A stretch of DNA of 64,000 nucleotides, from the NCBI GenBank assembly GCA_016719895.1, contig JADJYG010000001.1:248001-312000 (forward strand), written 5' to 3'. This document shows, one piece after another, positions 48,354-56,792 of this stretch; position 1 is the first letter of the stretch, and each line of letters opens with the position of its first letter. The notes beneath the pieces are model-generated. The model did no database searches and had not been told where the DNA came from. It was given only the letters and a program-made list of their open reading frames with translations. The DNA comes from Saprospirales bacterium. GTDB taxonomy: Bacteria > Bacteroidota > Bacteroidia > Chitinophagales > Saprospiraceae. Both the position numbers and the translations under genes were made by a program.

Positions 48354-50549
48354 ATGAATTTCAAATCGTATAAAATAGGTTCGCTCCTGCTCCTGGGAGT
48401 CACCCTTTTTGCGGTATCCTGCTTTAAAGACCTGGATACCGTACCCCTCAACCCCAACGAAATCACTTCGGCTACGGTGTACGACGACCCCGCATCTTAC
48501 AAACAGGTGCTGGCCAAAATCTACGCCGGTTTCGCTTTGAGCGGCCAGCAGGGCCCTGCCGGCCAGCCAGACATCAGCGGCATTGATGAAGGCTTCAACC
48601 CCTTTTTCCGACAGATGTGGCTTGCTCAGGAACTCCCAACAGATGAAGCCGTCATTGGCTGGAACGACGGTACCATCCAGGATTTTCACCAGCAGGACTG
48701 GGACGCCAACAGCGAATTCCTGGCCGCCCTGTACAGCCGGATTTTTTATCAGATTTCCATCTGCAACGAGTTTATCCGGGAAACTACCGACGAAAAGCTG
48801 AACAGCCGCGGCGTGGATGCCGCCCTGAAGGCCGAAATCGTCAAGTACCGCGCAGAAGCCCGGTTTGTCCGCGCGCTGGCCTATTATTACGCCCTCGACC
48901 TGTTCCGCAACGTGCCGTTTGTGACGGATGCCGATAAAGTCGGCGCCTTTTTTCCACCTCAAGCCTCCACCGAGCAAGTATTCAACTACGTGGAAAGCGA
49001 GTTGAAGGCTATCGAGAACGATATGGTACCGCCACGTCTAAACGAATATGCCCGCGCCGACCAGGCGGCTGCCTGGATGGTGCTGGCCAAACTGTATCTG
49101 AATGCCAACACCTACATCGGTCGCGAACGGTACACCGATTGCGTTACGTATTGCAATAAGATCATCAACGCTGGCTATACCCTGGAGCCGGAATACCGTA
49201 AAATGTTCATGGCCGACAACGACCAGGCCGACGGCATCATCTGGGCGGTAGCGTTCGACGGCCTTCGCACGCAAACCTACGGCGGCATGACCTTCGTTGT
49301 CCACGCCGCGGTAGGCGGCAGTATGAAGCCGTCCGATTACGGCCTGGACTTCGGCTGGGGCGGTATCCGCACCACCAAGAACATTGTAGGCAAGTTTCCG
49401 GTAGTCGGCAACAACGTAGTCGTAGCGGCCAGCGACGGCAATACTGCCAGCTACCCTAAAATTTACGTACCCGGCGGCCACCAGGGTTGGGACCCCGCTT
49501 CGGCCAACCAGCTGAGCTCGCCGAACAATGACAACACCTATGAAGGCTATATTTATCTGGATGCCAACACCGAATTCAAGTTTACCCTGGGACCAAACTG
49601 GGATAACAACTATGGTGACAACGGCGCCAACGGCGCCCTCGACCCCGGCGGCGCCAATCTCAAGGTCACCGAAGCGGGCTACTACAAGATCAATGTGGAC
49701 CTGAACGCCTTCACTTACACCTTGCAGAAAACGCACTGGGGACTTATCGGCGACGCCACGCCCGGCGGCTGGAGCTCCGACACGGATATGACGTACGACG
49801 CTGCGGCAAGCGCCTGGACGCTTCAGCTGGACCTCGTGCCCGGCGCCATAAAATTCCGCGCCAACGACGACTGGGCCCTCAACTATGGCGATACCGGCGC
49901 TGATGCCCTGCTCAACCCCGGCGGCGACAATATCGGCATCGCCACTGCCGGCACCTATCTGATCAAACTGTACCTGGACAAGCCGGACTACACCTACTCG
50001 ATCGAACGCCCCGTGTTCGACCGCCGCGCCATGTTCCATACCGCCGGCCAGTCTCTGGAGATTGCCGATATTTCGCAGTTTACCGAAGGCTACGCCATTA
50101 CCAAGTTCACCAATATCCGCTCCGATGGCACACCGGGCTCGCACCTCACGTTTGTAGACACCGATTACCCCGTATTCCGCATTGAAGACGCCTACCTCAT
50201 GTACGCCGAGGCAGTGCTGCGCGGGGGTACGGGCGGCGATATCAGTACAGCCGTTACCCTGGTCAATAAAATTCGTGAACGGGCTTACCTCGGAACCGCC
50301 GGTAATATCCAGGCCAACGCGCTGACACTCGACTTTATCCTCGACGAACGCGCCCGCGAGCTCTATTGGGAAGGCCATCGCCGCTCCGACCTGATCCGCT
50401 ACGGCCGGTTCAGCGAAACCACCTACCTCTGGCCCTGGAAAGGCGGCGTGCCGGAAGGCGTTTCCCGCCCCTCCTTCTACGACGTATATCCCCTCCCGGC
50501 CAACGATGTGGGAGCCAACCCGAATTTGAAGCAAAACGACGGTTATTAA
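48354..50549 (+). CDS. SusD-like lipoprotein with inserted SusE-type binding domains
   Basis: 731 residues, about 180 longer than a normal SusD. The lipobox is FAVSC, and the SusD N-terminal half runs to about residue 365 (FIRETTDEKLNSRG, YRAEARFVRALAYYYALDLF). Residues 370-552 are two tandem SusE/SusF-type domains: IYVPGGHQGWDPASANQ..., FKFTLGPNWDNNYGDNGANG and then WGLIGDATPGGWSSDTDM, IKFRANDDWALNYGDTGADA. The SusD C-terminal half resumes at RRAMFHTAG and ends YPLPANDVGANPNLKQ. The inserted block closely matches the C-terminal half of the next gene, SusE, implying duplication and insertion. The reading frame is open throughout, so the fusion is real. It probably gives the lid extra glycan affinity. 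Confidence 0.9.
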   Translation: MNFKSYKIGSLLLLGVTLFAVSCFKDLDTVPLNPNEITSATVYDDPASYKQVLAKIYAGFALSGQQGPAGQPDISGIDEGFNPFFRQMWLAQELPTDEAVIGWNDGTIQDFHQQDWDANSEFLAALYSRIFYQISICNEFIRETTDEKLNSRGVDAALKAEIVKYRAEARFVRALAYYYALDLFRNVPFVTDADKVGAFFPPQASTEQVFNYVESELKAIENDMVPPRLNEYARADQAAAWMVLAKLYLNANTYIGRERYTDCVTYCNKIINAGYTLEPEYRKMFMADNDQADGIIWAVAFDGLRTQTYGGMTFVVHAAVGGSMKPSDYGLDFGWGGIRTTKNIVGKFPVVGNNVVVAASDGNTASYPKIYVPGGHQGWDPASANQLSSPNNDNTYEGYIYLDANTEFKFTLGPNWDNNYGDNGANGALDPGGANLKVTEAGYYKINVDLNAFTYTLQKTHWGLIGDATPGGWSSDTDMTYDAAASAWTLQLDLVPGAIKFRANDDWALNYGDTGADALLNPGGDNIGIATAGTYLIKLYLDKPDYTYSIERPVFDRRAMFHTAGQSLEIADISQFTEGYAITKFTNIRSDGTPGSHLTFVDTDYPVFRIEDAYLMYAEAVLRGGTGGDISTAVTLVNKIRERAYLGTAGNIQANALTLDFILDERARELYWEGHRRSDLIRYGRFSETTYLWPWKGGVPEGVSRPSFYDVYPLPANDVGANPNLKQNDGY

Positions 50550-50569
50550 CTTTTAAAACGATCAAAACA

Positions 50570-51619
50570 ATGATTAATAAAAATATATATCTGACGCTGA
50601 TCGCAGCTGCCCTGCTGGTGGGCAGCTGTGGCAAGGGGGGCGATTTTACACCCGGCCCCACGTTAAATCCCGGCGACTTACCGGTGATCACCAGCCCCGC
50701 CGACAGCAGCGTATTCGTGCTCAAAGAGGCAACCGGCAATGACGTATTCGGCCCGTTCGCCTGGACCGAAGCGGATTTCGGTTTTCGCGCCGCAGTCACC
50801 TACACGCTTGAACTGGACGTGGCCGGCAACAACTTTGCCGCTCCTGTTACCATTGGTACCAGCAACAGCCTCTCGCTGTCCGTCACTAATACCAAGGTGA
50901 ACAATATCCTCTTCGGTGCAAAAGGCCTGCCCGGCGAAGAACCTTCCGACGTGGAAGTGCGGCTGGCTTGCAAAATACATCCGGATGTCCCGGTGGTGTA
51001 TTCCCAGCCAATCAGCCTGCGGATCACGCCGTACACGGTTGTCGTCGTTTATCCGCAACTTCAGGTGCCGGGCAGCTACCAGGGCTGGAACCCGGCGAAC
51101 AACAACACGGTCATCTTTTCGGCAAAGAGCGATGGCCGGTTTGAGGGATATGTTTATTTCCCGGATCCAGGAGCAGAATTTAAATATACCGACGGCCCCA
51201 GCTGGGATACCAACTACGGCGATACCGGCGCCGATGGTACGCTGAACAAAGGCGGCGATAATATCAAACTGACCGACGCCGGCCTGTACCGGCTGAACGC
51301 CGACCTGAACGCCCTCACGCACGCAAACCTGAAAACAGACTGGGGGCTAATCGGCTCCGCCACTCCCACCGGCTGGGACTCGGACACCGATATGATCTAC
51401 GACGCTGCTACCAACAAGCTGAGCGTCACCCTCGACCTCGTAGCCGGCGCAATGAAGTTCCGGGCCAACGACGACTGGGCGGTCAACCTGGGCGATAACG
51501 ACGCCAACAAATCGCTGGAGTACGGCGGCTCCGATATAGTCATCACCGATCCCGGCAATTACACGATCGATCTGATCCTGAGCGGCGCGGTGTATACGTA
51601 CAAGGTCAAGAAAAACTAA
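50570..51619 (+). CDS. SusE-family outer membrane glycan-binding lipoprotein
   Basis: 349-residue surface lipoprotein. The start MINKNIYLTLIAAALLVGSC at 50570 gives the lipobox VGSC; the longer frame upstream overlaps the SusD gene and is rejected. An N-terminal Ig-like SusE domain (TSPADSSVFVLKEATGND; FGFRAAVTYTLELDVAG) is followed by two starch-binding-like domains (VPGSYQGWNPANNN; WGLIGSATPTGWDSDTDM; MKFRANDDWAVNLGDNDA). The paired W..N and W..D patterns recall the SusE/F carbohydrate-binding sites, suggesting an alpha-glucan ligand, though this is only by analogy. It ends the susC-susD-susE operon, with a terminator directly after. Confidence 0.88.
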   Translation: MINKNIYLTLIAAALLVGSCGKGGDFTPGPTLNPGDLPVITSPADSSVFVLKEATGNDVFGPFAWTEADFGFRAAVTYTLELDVAGNNFAAPVTIGTSNSLSLSVTNTKVNNILFGAKGLPGEEPSDVEVRLACKIHPDVPVVYSQPISLRITPYTVVVVYPQLQVPGSYQGWNPANNNTVIFSAKSDGRFEGYVYFPDPGAEFKYTDGPSWDTNYGDTGADGTLNKGGDNIKLTDAGLYRLNADLNALTHANLKTDWGLIGSATPTGWDSDTDMIYDAATNKLSVTLDLVAGAMKFRANDDWAVNLGDNDANKSLEYGGSDIVITDPGNYTIDLILSGAVYTYKVKKN

Positions 51620-51641
51620 ATATCTTCCGTGTTTTTCGTTG

Positions 51642-51680
51642 AGGGTTGCCCCGGTATTCGGAGCAACCCTCTTTCTTTGC
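51642..51680 (+). terminator. Terminator of the second Sus operon
   Basis: AGGGTTGC at 51642-51649 pairs with GCAACCCT at 51663-51670 and is followed by the T-rich CTTTCTTTGC. It sits 23 bp after the susE stop and ends 8 bp before the MscS start, so MscS must have a separate or read-through transcript. Confidence 0.6.
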
Positions 51681-51687
51681 GCCTACC

Positions 51688-52500
51688 ATGGAAGAATTTC
51701 TCAATTACACCTTGTTTCGCCTCGGCGCCTACACCATTTCCGTCTACCACCTGGTGCTGATCGGCTTGCTCGCGCTGACCACCTGGGTGAGCTTATTCCT
51801 GTTGCGCACCGCTATTTACCGCTCCAAACGCATTGACACTGGACGCAAATACGCGATTTACCAGATTATCCGGTATTTCTTGCTCGTCATCGTGATCGCG
51901 ATCGGACTGGAAACGATGGGCGTGAGCCTGACGGTCTTGATGGCCGGCTCGGCTGCGCTGTTGGTAGGCATCGGCCTGGGCTTGCAAAATCTGTTCAACG
52001 ACTTCGTTTCCGGTATTATCCTCCTGGCCGACGGGTCCGTGGAGGTAAACGACGTAGTGGAAGTGGACGGCATGGTAGCCCGCGTATTGGAGATCAACCT
52101 GCGGACTTCAGTGGTACAAACCCGCGACGATAAGTATATCATTTTACCCAATTCCATGCTGACCGGCGGTAAACTGATCAACTGGACGCACAACTCGGAG
52201 TTGTCGCGCTTCGAGATCACCGTCGGCGTAGCGTATGCTTCCGACGTGAACAAGGTGATGGAGATCCTGGTGAAAACCGCGCGGGAGCACCCGCAGGTTT
52301 CGGCCGAACGCGAGCCGTTCGTCCGTTTGCTGCGGTTCGGCGAATTTTCCATCGATTTCGAGTTGTTGTTTTGGACCAAAGACGTCTTCCGGGTAGACAA
52401 CACCAAAAGCGATATCCGGATTGCTATTTGCCAGGCTTTCCGCGAGCACGGCGTGGAAATTCCGTTTCCGCAGCGGGTGGTACATATTACGCCCGCTTAG
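51688..52500 (+). CDS. MscS-family small-conductance mechanosensitive channel
   Basis: 270-residue inner-membrane channel that opens under membrane tension to release solutes during osmotic downshock. Three helices are visible: VYHLVLIGLLALTTWVSLFLL, YFLLVIVIAIGLETMGVSL and the pore-lining AGSAALLVGIGLGLQNLFND with the Gly/Ala packing pattern of MscS TM3. The beta domain follows (GSVEVNDVVEVDG, YIILPNSMLTGGKLINWT) and then the alpha/beta C-terminal domain. The start is set at ATG 51688, because the frame upstream overlaps the terminator hairpin. Size matches minimal MscS proteins. The 241-bp gap to the next gene shows nothing recognisable. Confidence 0.93.
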   Translation: MEEFLNYTLFRLGAYTISVYHLVLIGLLALTTWVSLFLLRTAIYRSKRIDTGRKYAIYQIIRYFLLVIVIAIGLETMGVSLTVLMAGSAALLVGIGLGLQNLFNDFVSGIILLADGSVEVNDVVEVDGMVARVLEINLRTSVVQTRDDKYIILPNSMLTGGKLINWTHNSELSRFEITVGVAYASDVNKVMEILVKTAREHPQVSAEREPFVRLLRFGEFSIDFELLFWTKDVFRVDNTKSDIRIAICQAFREHGVEIPFPQRVVHITPA

Positions 52501-52741
52501 GACATCCATTATATGGAGATTTCTGTCGGACGGGCTGCAAATTTTAACAACCCGCAGGCTAATAAATTTCCAAACGACTCGTTAATGCTTCAGTTTAATC
52601 CTTCGGAATAATCACTTTTTTTAATCCTGTTTACGCAGTTCTCGCTGACGCCCGTCAGAAGACATTCCATCCCGCCTCCGGAAAGCCTGCCATTTTAATA
52701 CTGCGTAACAAAACCGATTATCTCATAAACATTTATCCTTC

Positions 52742-54400
52742 ATGGCTTCTTTGAATCCTCTCCAGGGCGCCCTGGGGCAGCGCCGTGCCGCACATTTGCT
52801 GCGCCGCGCGAGCTTCCGCTATACCCGCGCCAAAGTGGACGAATTGGCCGGTCAAACCGCCGCGGAAGCGCTGGCAGCCTTGCTGCAACTTCAGCCGCTT
52901 CAACTCGACCAGCCCGTTTATGCCGGCAATGCCGGCGCCACACCCGTCACCTGGGTCAACCCGCCTCAGCCCAACAACGCCACCCTGCCCGCCGACGACA
53001 ACGACCTGCGCCGCTTTGTCATGGCCTGGTGGCTCAACGAGGCGCTGCACGACCCCGGCGCCGCCCACCGCATGGGTTTCTTTTTTCACCAGTTCCTGGC
53101 AGTCACACCCGACTTCGGCACCAGCATGGAGTTTTTCGACTACCTGATGCTGCTCCGCTGGGGCTGCCTGGGTAATTTTAAAAAACTGGTGACTAAAATG
53201 GTGGTGGACAATTGTATGCTCGAGTACATCGACAACGACCAGAATTATGTCAACAACCCCAATGAAAACTACGCCCGGGAGTTTTTCGAGCTCCATACCA
53301 TCGGCCGGGGGCCTGCTGCCGGACCCGGCGACTACACCAACTACACGGAAGACGATATCGCAATGGCCGCCCGGGTGCTCACCGGCTTCAACCACGCCGA
53401 CCGCGATGAATACCAGGACCCCGAAACGGGCCTGCCGGCCGGCAAAGGCTATCCGCAAAGCCACGATTTCGGGCCCAAAACCTTTAGCGCGCGCTTCAAT
53501 GGAACCGTCATTCAGCCGCCATCCAACGACCTGGCCGGCATGAATGCCGAATTAAATGCGCTCGTCGATATGGTGTTTGCCCGGGAAGAAACCGCCCGCA
53601 ATTTCTGCCGCCGGCTCTACCGGTTTTTCCTGCGCCGCCAAATCGACACCGAAGCCGAAACCGATATCATCGGCCCGCTGGCCCAAACCTTCATCGCCGG
53701 AAACTTCGAAATCAATCCCGTGGTCGAACAACTGCTTCAAAGCGAACACTTCTACGACGCCGACGACGCGGCTGCCACCGACGAAATCGTAGGGGCGCTC
53801 ATCAAATCGCCGCTCGACCTCTCTCACCAAACCCTGTCTTTCTTCGGCGTGCCCATCCCCGACCCCGTCGGCGATACCCTCACCCACTACACCACGTTTT
53901 ACAACGACGGCATCATGGGCCGCCTGATGGACTGGTCCGGGCTGTTCATGTTCTACCCGCCCGACGTGGCCGGCTATCCGGGGTATTACCAGGATCCGGA
54001 CTTTAACCGCCAGTTTTTCAACTCGGCCACTATTATCGCCCGGTACAAATGGCCTGAAATGCTGCTCACCGGCACCCACGCCTGGGGCCCGGGCGCCGAT
54101 CAGGAACTCGGTACGAAATTCGACTTTGCCGCCTGGCTGCGCGATGGCGGCGTGATTTCGGACCCGGGCGACTCCTATGTGCTGGTGCAGGAACTGCTGC
54201 GGTACCTGTTTCCGGAAGAGCCGGACAACGACCGCTTCGACTATTTCCTCACCGCCATTTTCCTCGACAGCCTTCCCCCGGCTGACTGGACCTACGAATG
54301 GCAAAATTACTTGTCCACGGGCAATGACACCGAAGTTAAAATCCCCCTCAGCCGGCTGTTCAACGCGATGTTGTATGCACCGGAATATCAGGTGTATTGA
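52742..54400 (+). CDS. DUF1800 family protein
   Basis: 552-residue protein of the widespread DUF1800 family, whose biochemical role is unknown and which is almost always paired with DUF1501. Typical features seen: HLLRRASFRYTRAKVDELAG near the start, NENYAREFFELHTIGRG in the middle, GFNHADRD, and FCRRLYRFFLRRQIDTEAET. No signal peptide is evident at the N-terminus. Its usual DUF1501 partner lies downstream but is separated by an inserted four-helix-bundle cassette on the opposite strand. The last 41 bp overlap the end of that antisense gene. Confidence 0.88.
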   Translation: MASLNPLQGALGQRRAAHLLRRASFRYTRAKVDELAGQTAAEALAALLQLQPLQLDQPVYAGNAGATPVTWVNPPQPNNATLPADDNDLRRFVMAWWLNEALHDPGAAHRMGFFFHQFLAVTPDFGTSMEFFDYLMLLRWGCLGNFKKLVTKMVVDNCMLEYIDNDQNYVNNPNENYAREFFELHTIGRGPAAGPGDYTNYTEDDIAMAARVLTGFNHADRDEYQDPETGLPAGKGYPQSHDFGPKTFSARFNGTVIQPPSNDLAGMNAELNALVDMVFAREETARNFCRRLYRFFLRRQIDTEAETDIIGPLAQTFIAGNFEINPVVEQLLQSEHFYDADDAAATDEIVGALIKSPLDLSHQTLSFFGVPIPDPVGDTLTHYTTFYNDGIMGRLMDWSGLFMFYPPDVAGYPGYYQDPDFNRQFFNSATIIARYKWPEMLLTGTHAWGPGADQELGTKFDFAAWLRDGGVISDPGDSYVLVQELLRYLFPEEPDNDRFDYFLTAIFLDSLPPADWTYEWQNYLSTGNDTEVKIPLSRLFNAMLYAPEYQVY

Positions 54401-54869
54401 GGTTACTGGTTAGAAGGTTACTGGTTAGAAGGTTGCTGGTTGGGGGGTGGGGCGGAAAGAAATGATCGTTTTTTGACGCTGCGACATGATGACGTTGTCC
54501 TTTGAAGGTCGTGATATTCAGATAGTCAATCAGCCCCTGGATAGCAGCGCTGGTTCTTTTGGCCAGTTGATCCATTTCCGAGCGCTCCGCTTCAGAAAGA
54601 TACCCGTAATCCAGCGCCCGGTAGCCTTGAGACCGAACCTCACCGCAGGAACCCTTAGCCACGCCCAGAAAATATTTGAACTCATTGGTATTGCCGCGCT
54701 CAAAACCCTCGGCAATACAGTCCATCACAGAACCGGAAGACTCCCGGATTTGCCGGCGCAATTCCCAGTCTTTTGAGAATCCCGGTCGTTCGGTATAAGA
54801 CCTGACTAGTTTACACAGTTCGCGGGCCATTTTCCAGGCCTCGATTTCTTCAAAACGTTTGAACGTCAT
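54360..54869 (-). CDS. Four-helix-bundle protein (23S rRNA intervening-sequence type)
   Basis: 169 residues. The family pattern (TIGR02436/IVS protein) is clear: FEEIEAWKMARELCKLV, LRRQIRESSGSVMDCIAEGF, NTNEFKYFLGVAKGSCGEV, GYLSEAERSEMDQLAKRTSA. These proteins were first seen in intervening sequences of 23S rRNA genes and are now known as scattered orphans of unknown function. The core ends near residue 120. The tail (SNLLTSNLLTSNL) is the translation of the flanking short repeats and probably not functional. The gene interrupts the DUF1800-DUF1501 pair on the opposite strand and is bracketed by inverted tandem repeats. Confidence 0.87.
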   Translation of the reverse strand: MTFKRFEEIEAWKMARELCKLVRSYTERPGFSKDWELRRQIRESSGSVMDCIAEGFERGNTNEFKYFLGVAKGSCGEVRSQGYRALDYGYLSEAERSEMDQLAKRTSAAIQGLIDYLNITTFKGQRHHVAASKNDHFFPPHPPTSNLLTSNLLTSNLNTPDIPVHTTSR

Positions 54870-55020
54870 ACCTAAAGTTTAAAATTCAGATCAAATTTAA
54901 AACATTTTGTTAAGATACATTGCTCATTTGAAAATATAATTGTCAATTCCCAACCCTCTAACCCTCTAACCTTCTAACCCTCTAACCTTCTAACCTTCTA
55001 ACCTTCTAACCTTCTAACCC
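54401..55020. repeat. Inverted short tandem repeats bracketing the four-helix gene
   Basis: Left side 54401-54446: two and a half copies of a 15-bp unit GGTTACTGGTTAGAA. Right side about 54951-55020: eight or so copies of the 8-bp unit TTCTAACC with TCTAACCC variants. GGTTAGAA on the left is the exact inverse of TTCTAACC on the right. The right array ends 8 bp before the DUF1501 start codon. The symmetry suggests the four-helix gene and its repeats arrived as one cassette. Confidence 0.65.
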
Positions 55021-55027
55021 TTTCGAT

Positions 55028-56674
55028 ATGAAAAGAAGAAACTTTCTCAAAATAGCGGGCATATCCTCCTTCGTCGTGAACGGACATGCCATGCGCCCCT
55101 TCTCCAATACCAAAATGGCGCGTCTGATGGCCGATTGCGAAGACGTGGAAGACCGCGTTCTGGTGCTGATCCAGCTGAAAGGGGGCAATGACGGCGTCAA
55201 CACCGTGATCCCCTTTCCACAATACGATGCCTATGCCGATCTGCGCCCGGTGATCAAAATCCCGGAAACCGGGCCCGAACGGTTTATCAAACTGGACAAC
55301 ACCCTGCCCGGCGCCGACCAGGTGGGCCTGCATCCGGTAATGACGGGTTTCAAAGCCTTGTATGATAAGGGCTGGCTCAACATCGTGCAGGCGGTCGGCT
55401 ATGAAAGCCTGAACCAATCGCATTTTAAAAGCACCGATTTGTGGCTGTCGGGCGGCGACGGTACCCCCGAAAATTCCAATATCCGCTCGGGCTGGATGGG
55501 CCGGGCGCTCAACGCCATGTACCCGGACGTGAAGGGTACGCCGATCCCCGACATGCTTTACCCGCTCGGTATTCAAATCGGCGACCCCTACCCTTCCCTG
55601 GGCTTTCACACCGAAACCGAACACCAAAACTCGATCAACTTGTACGGCCAGGATCCGGATGGTTTTTACTCGCTGGTGCAAACCATCGGCGGCGCGCCCC
55701 TGCTGAATGTACCCGACTCCGACTACGGCGACGAACTGCGCTACATCATGGGCGTGGAAGACAGCGTGGACCAATATTCGCAATACATCACCCAGGCCTT
55801 CAACGCTGGCAGCAACGCCATCGCCACCTATCCGCAAACGGGGCTTGCCGATCAGCTGAAAACCGTGGCGCGCCTGATCAAAGGCGGCTGCAAAACCAAA
55901 ATCTACCTCTGCTCTATGGGCGGTTTTGACACCCACGGCTCGCAGATACCACCGGAGGGCGATATCACCAAAGGCAGGCACGCCGATCTACTGCGCAACC
56001 TGTCGGACTCTTTGAAAGTGTTCTACGACGACCTCGACGGACTGGGGTTGTCGGACAAAGTTGTGTCCTGCACCTTTTCCGAATTTGGCCGTTGCGCCCG
56101 GGAAAACGGATCGGCAGGCACTGACCACGGCACCCTGGCGCCAATGTTTATTATTGGAAAAGCGCTCTCCGGCGGTGTTCACGGCACCAACGTCGATCTC
56201 GTGAACCTGGCCGGCGACAACCAGTTGCAAGGGCAACAATTCGATTACCGCCAGGTCTTCACCACCCTCCTGCAAGACTGGCTGGGCGCCAGCAATTATG
56301 TGCTGGAGCAAACGATGTTCGAAGGCTACGTCAAAATGCCGGTCGTCGGCAGCGCTTATGTCGTTGCGCCGGATTGCTACATCGCCACCAGCGTGCTCGA
56401 TCCGGCGCCGGGTGGACGGGCAATGCGCATGTTTCCAAACCCGGCCAGCCACCGCGCCCAGGTATCCTTTCAAAGCGCTACCAGTTTCGATGCGCGGTTG
56501 TCTGTACACAGCCTGGGTGGCGCCCTGGTATCCATACAACAGGTACAGGTGCAAGCGGGCGCCAACATATACCATGTGGATGTGGCGCAATTTCCGCCCG
56601 GCGCCTACTTCGTGCGCCTGGAAAATACCCGGAGCGGCAAAGCCGACGTCGTGAAACTAAGTGTAGCCCGTTGA
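55028..56674 (+). CDS. DUF1501 family protein with Tat-like signal and T9SS tail
   Basis: 548-residue DUF1501 protein (alkaline-phosphatase/sulfatase-like fold; activity unknown). The N-terminus MKRRNFLKIAGISSF matches the Tat motif RRxFLK. Core motifs: LVLIQLKGGNDGVNTVIPF, SDLWLSGG-type STDLWLSGGDGTPEN, SMGGFDTHGSQ, SEFGRCARENGSAGTDHGT. From about residue 460 a Por-type T9SS domain follows (RMFPNPASHRAQVSFQ ... YFVRLENTRSGKADVVKL), so it should be exported to the surface. Tat plus T9SS in one protein is unusual, since T9SS clients normally use Sec. It belongs with the upstream DUF1800. Confidence 0.88.
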   Translation: MKRRNFLKIAGISSFVVNGHAMRPFSNTKMARLMADCEDVEDRVLVLIQLKGGNDGVNTVIPFPQYDAYADLRPVIKIPETGPERFIKLDNTLPGADQVGLHPVMTGFKALYDKGWLNIVQAVGYESLNQSHFKSTDLWLSGGDGTPENSNIRSGWMGRALNAMYPDVKGTPIPDMLYPLGIQIGDPYPSLGFHTETEHQNSINLYGQDPDGFYSLVQTIGGAPLLNVPDSDYGDELRYIMGVEDSVDQYSQYITQAFNAGSNAIATYPQTGLADQLKTVARLIKGGCKTKIYLCSMGGFDTHGSQIPPEGDITKGRHADLLRNLSDSLKVFYDDLDGLGLSDKVVSCTFSEFGRCARENGSAGTDHGTLAPMFIIGKALSGGVHGTNVDLVNLAGDNQLQGQQFDYRQVFTTLLQDWLGASNYVLEQTMFEGYVKMPVVGSAYVVAPDCYIATSVLDPAPGGRAMRMFPNPASHRAQVSFQSATSFDARLSVHSLGGALVSIQQVQVQAGANIYHVDVAQFPPGAYFVRLENTRSGKADVVKLSVAR

Positions 56675-56720
56675 GGCGTATTGGAGGGCGGGCGCAGGAG
56701 GCCTGCCGCGTGGCCACGCT

Positions 56721-56753
56721 ATTGTCGGAGTGCCTGCGAATCACTCCGACAAT
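56721..56753 (+). terminator. Hairpin after the DUF1501 gene
   Basis: ATTGTCGGAGTG at 56721-56732 pairs perfectly with CACTCCGACAAT at 56742-56753. It lies between the DUF1501 stop and the next start with no strong T-run. Probable factor-aided terminator or mRNA-end stabiliser. Confidence 0.45.
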
Positions 56754-56792
56754 AACAGCATTGATCCTATATTTCAATCAAAATCCGATTTT

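Noticed and set aside
49038..50534. 498-codon minus-strand frame opposite the SusD fusion
   Set aside because: Shadow frame of a well-supported SusD gene.
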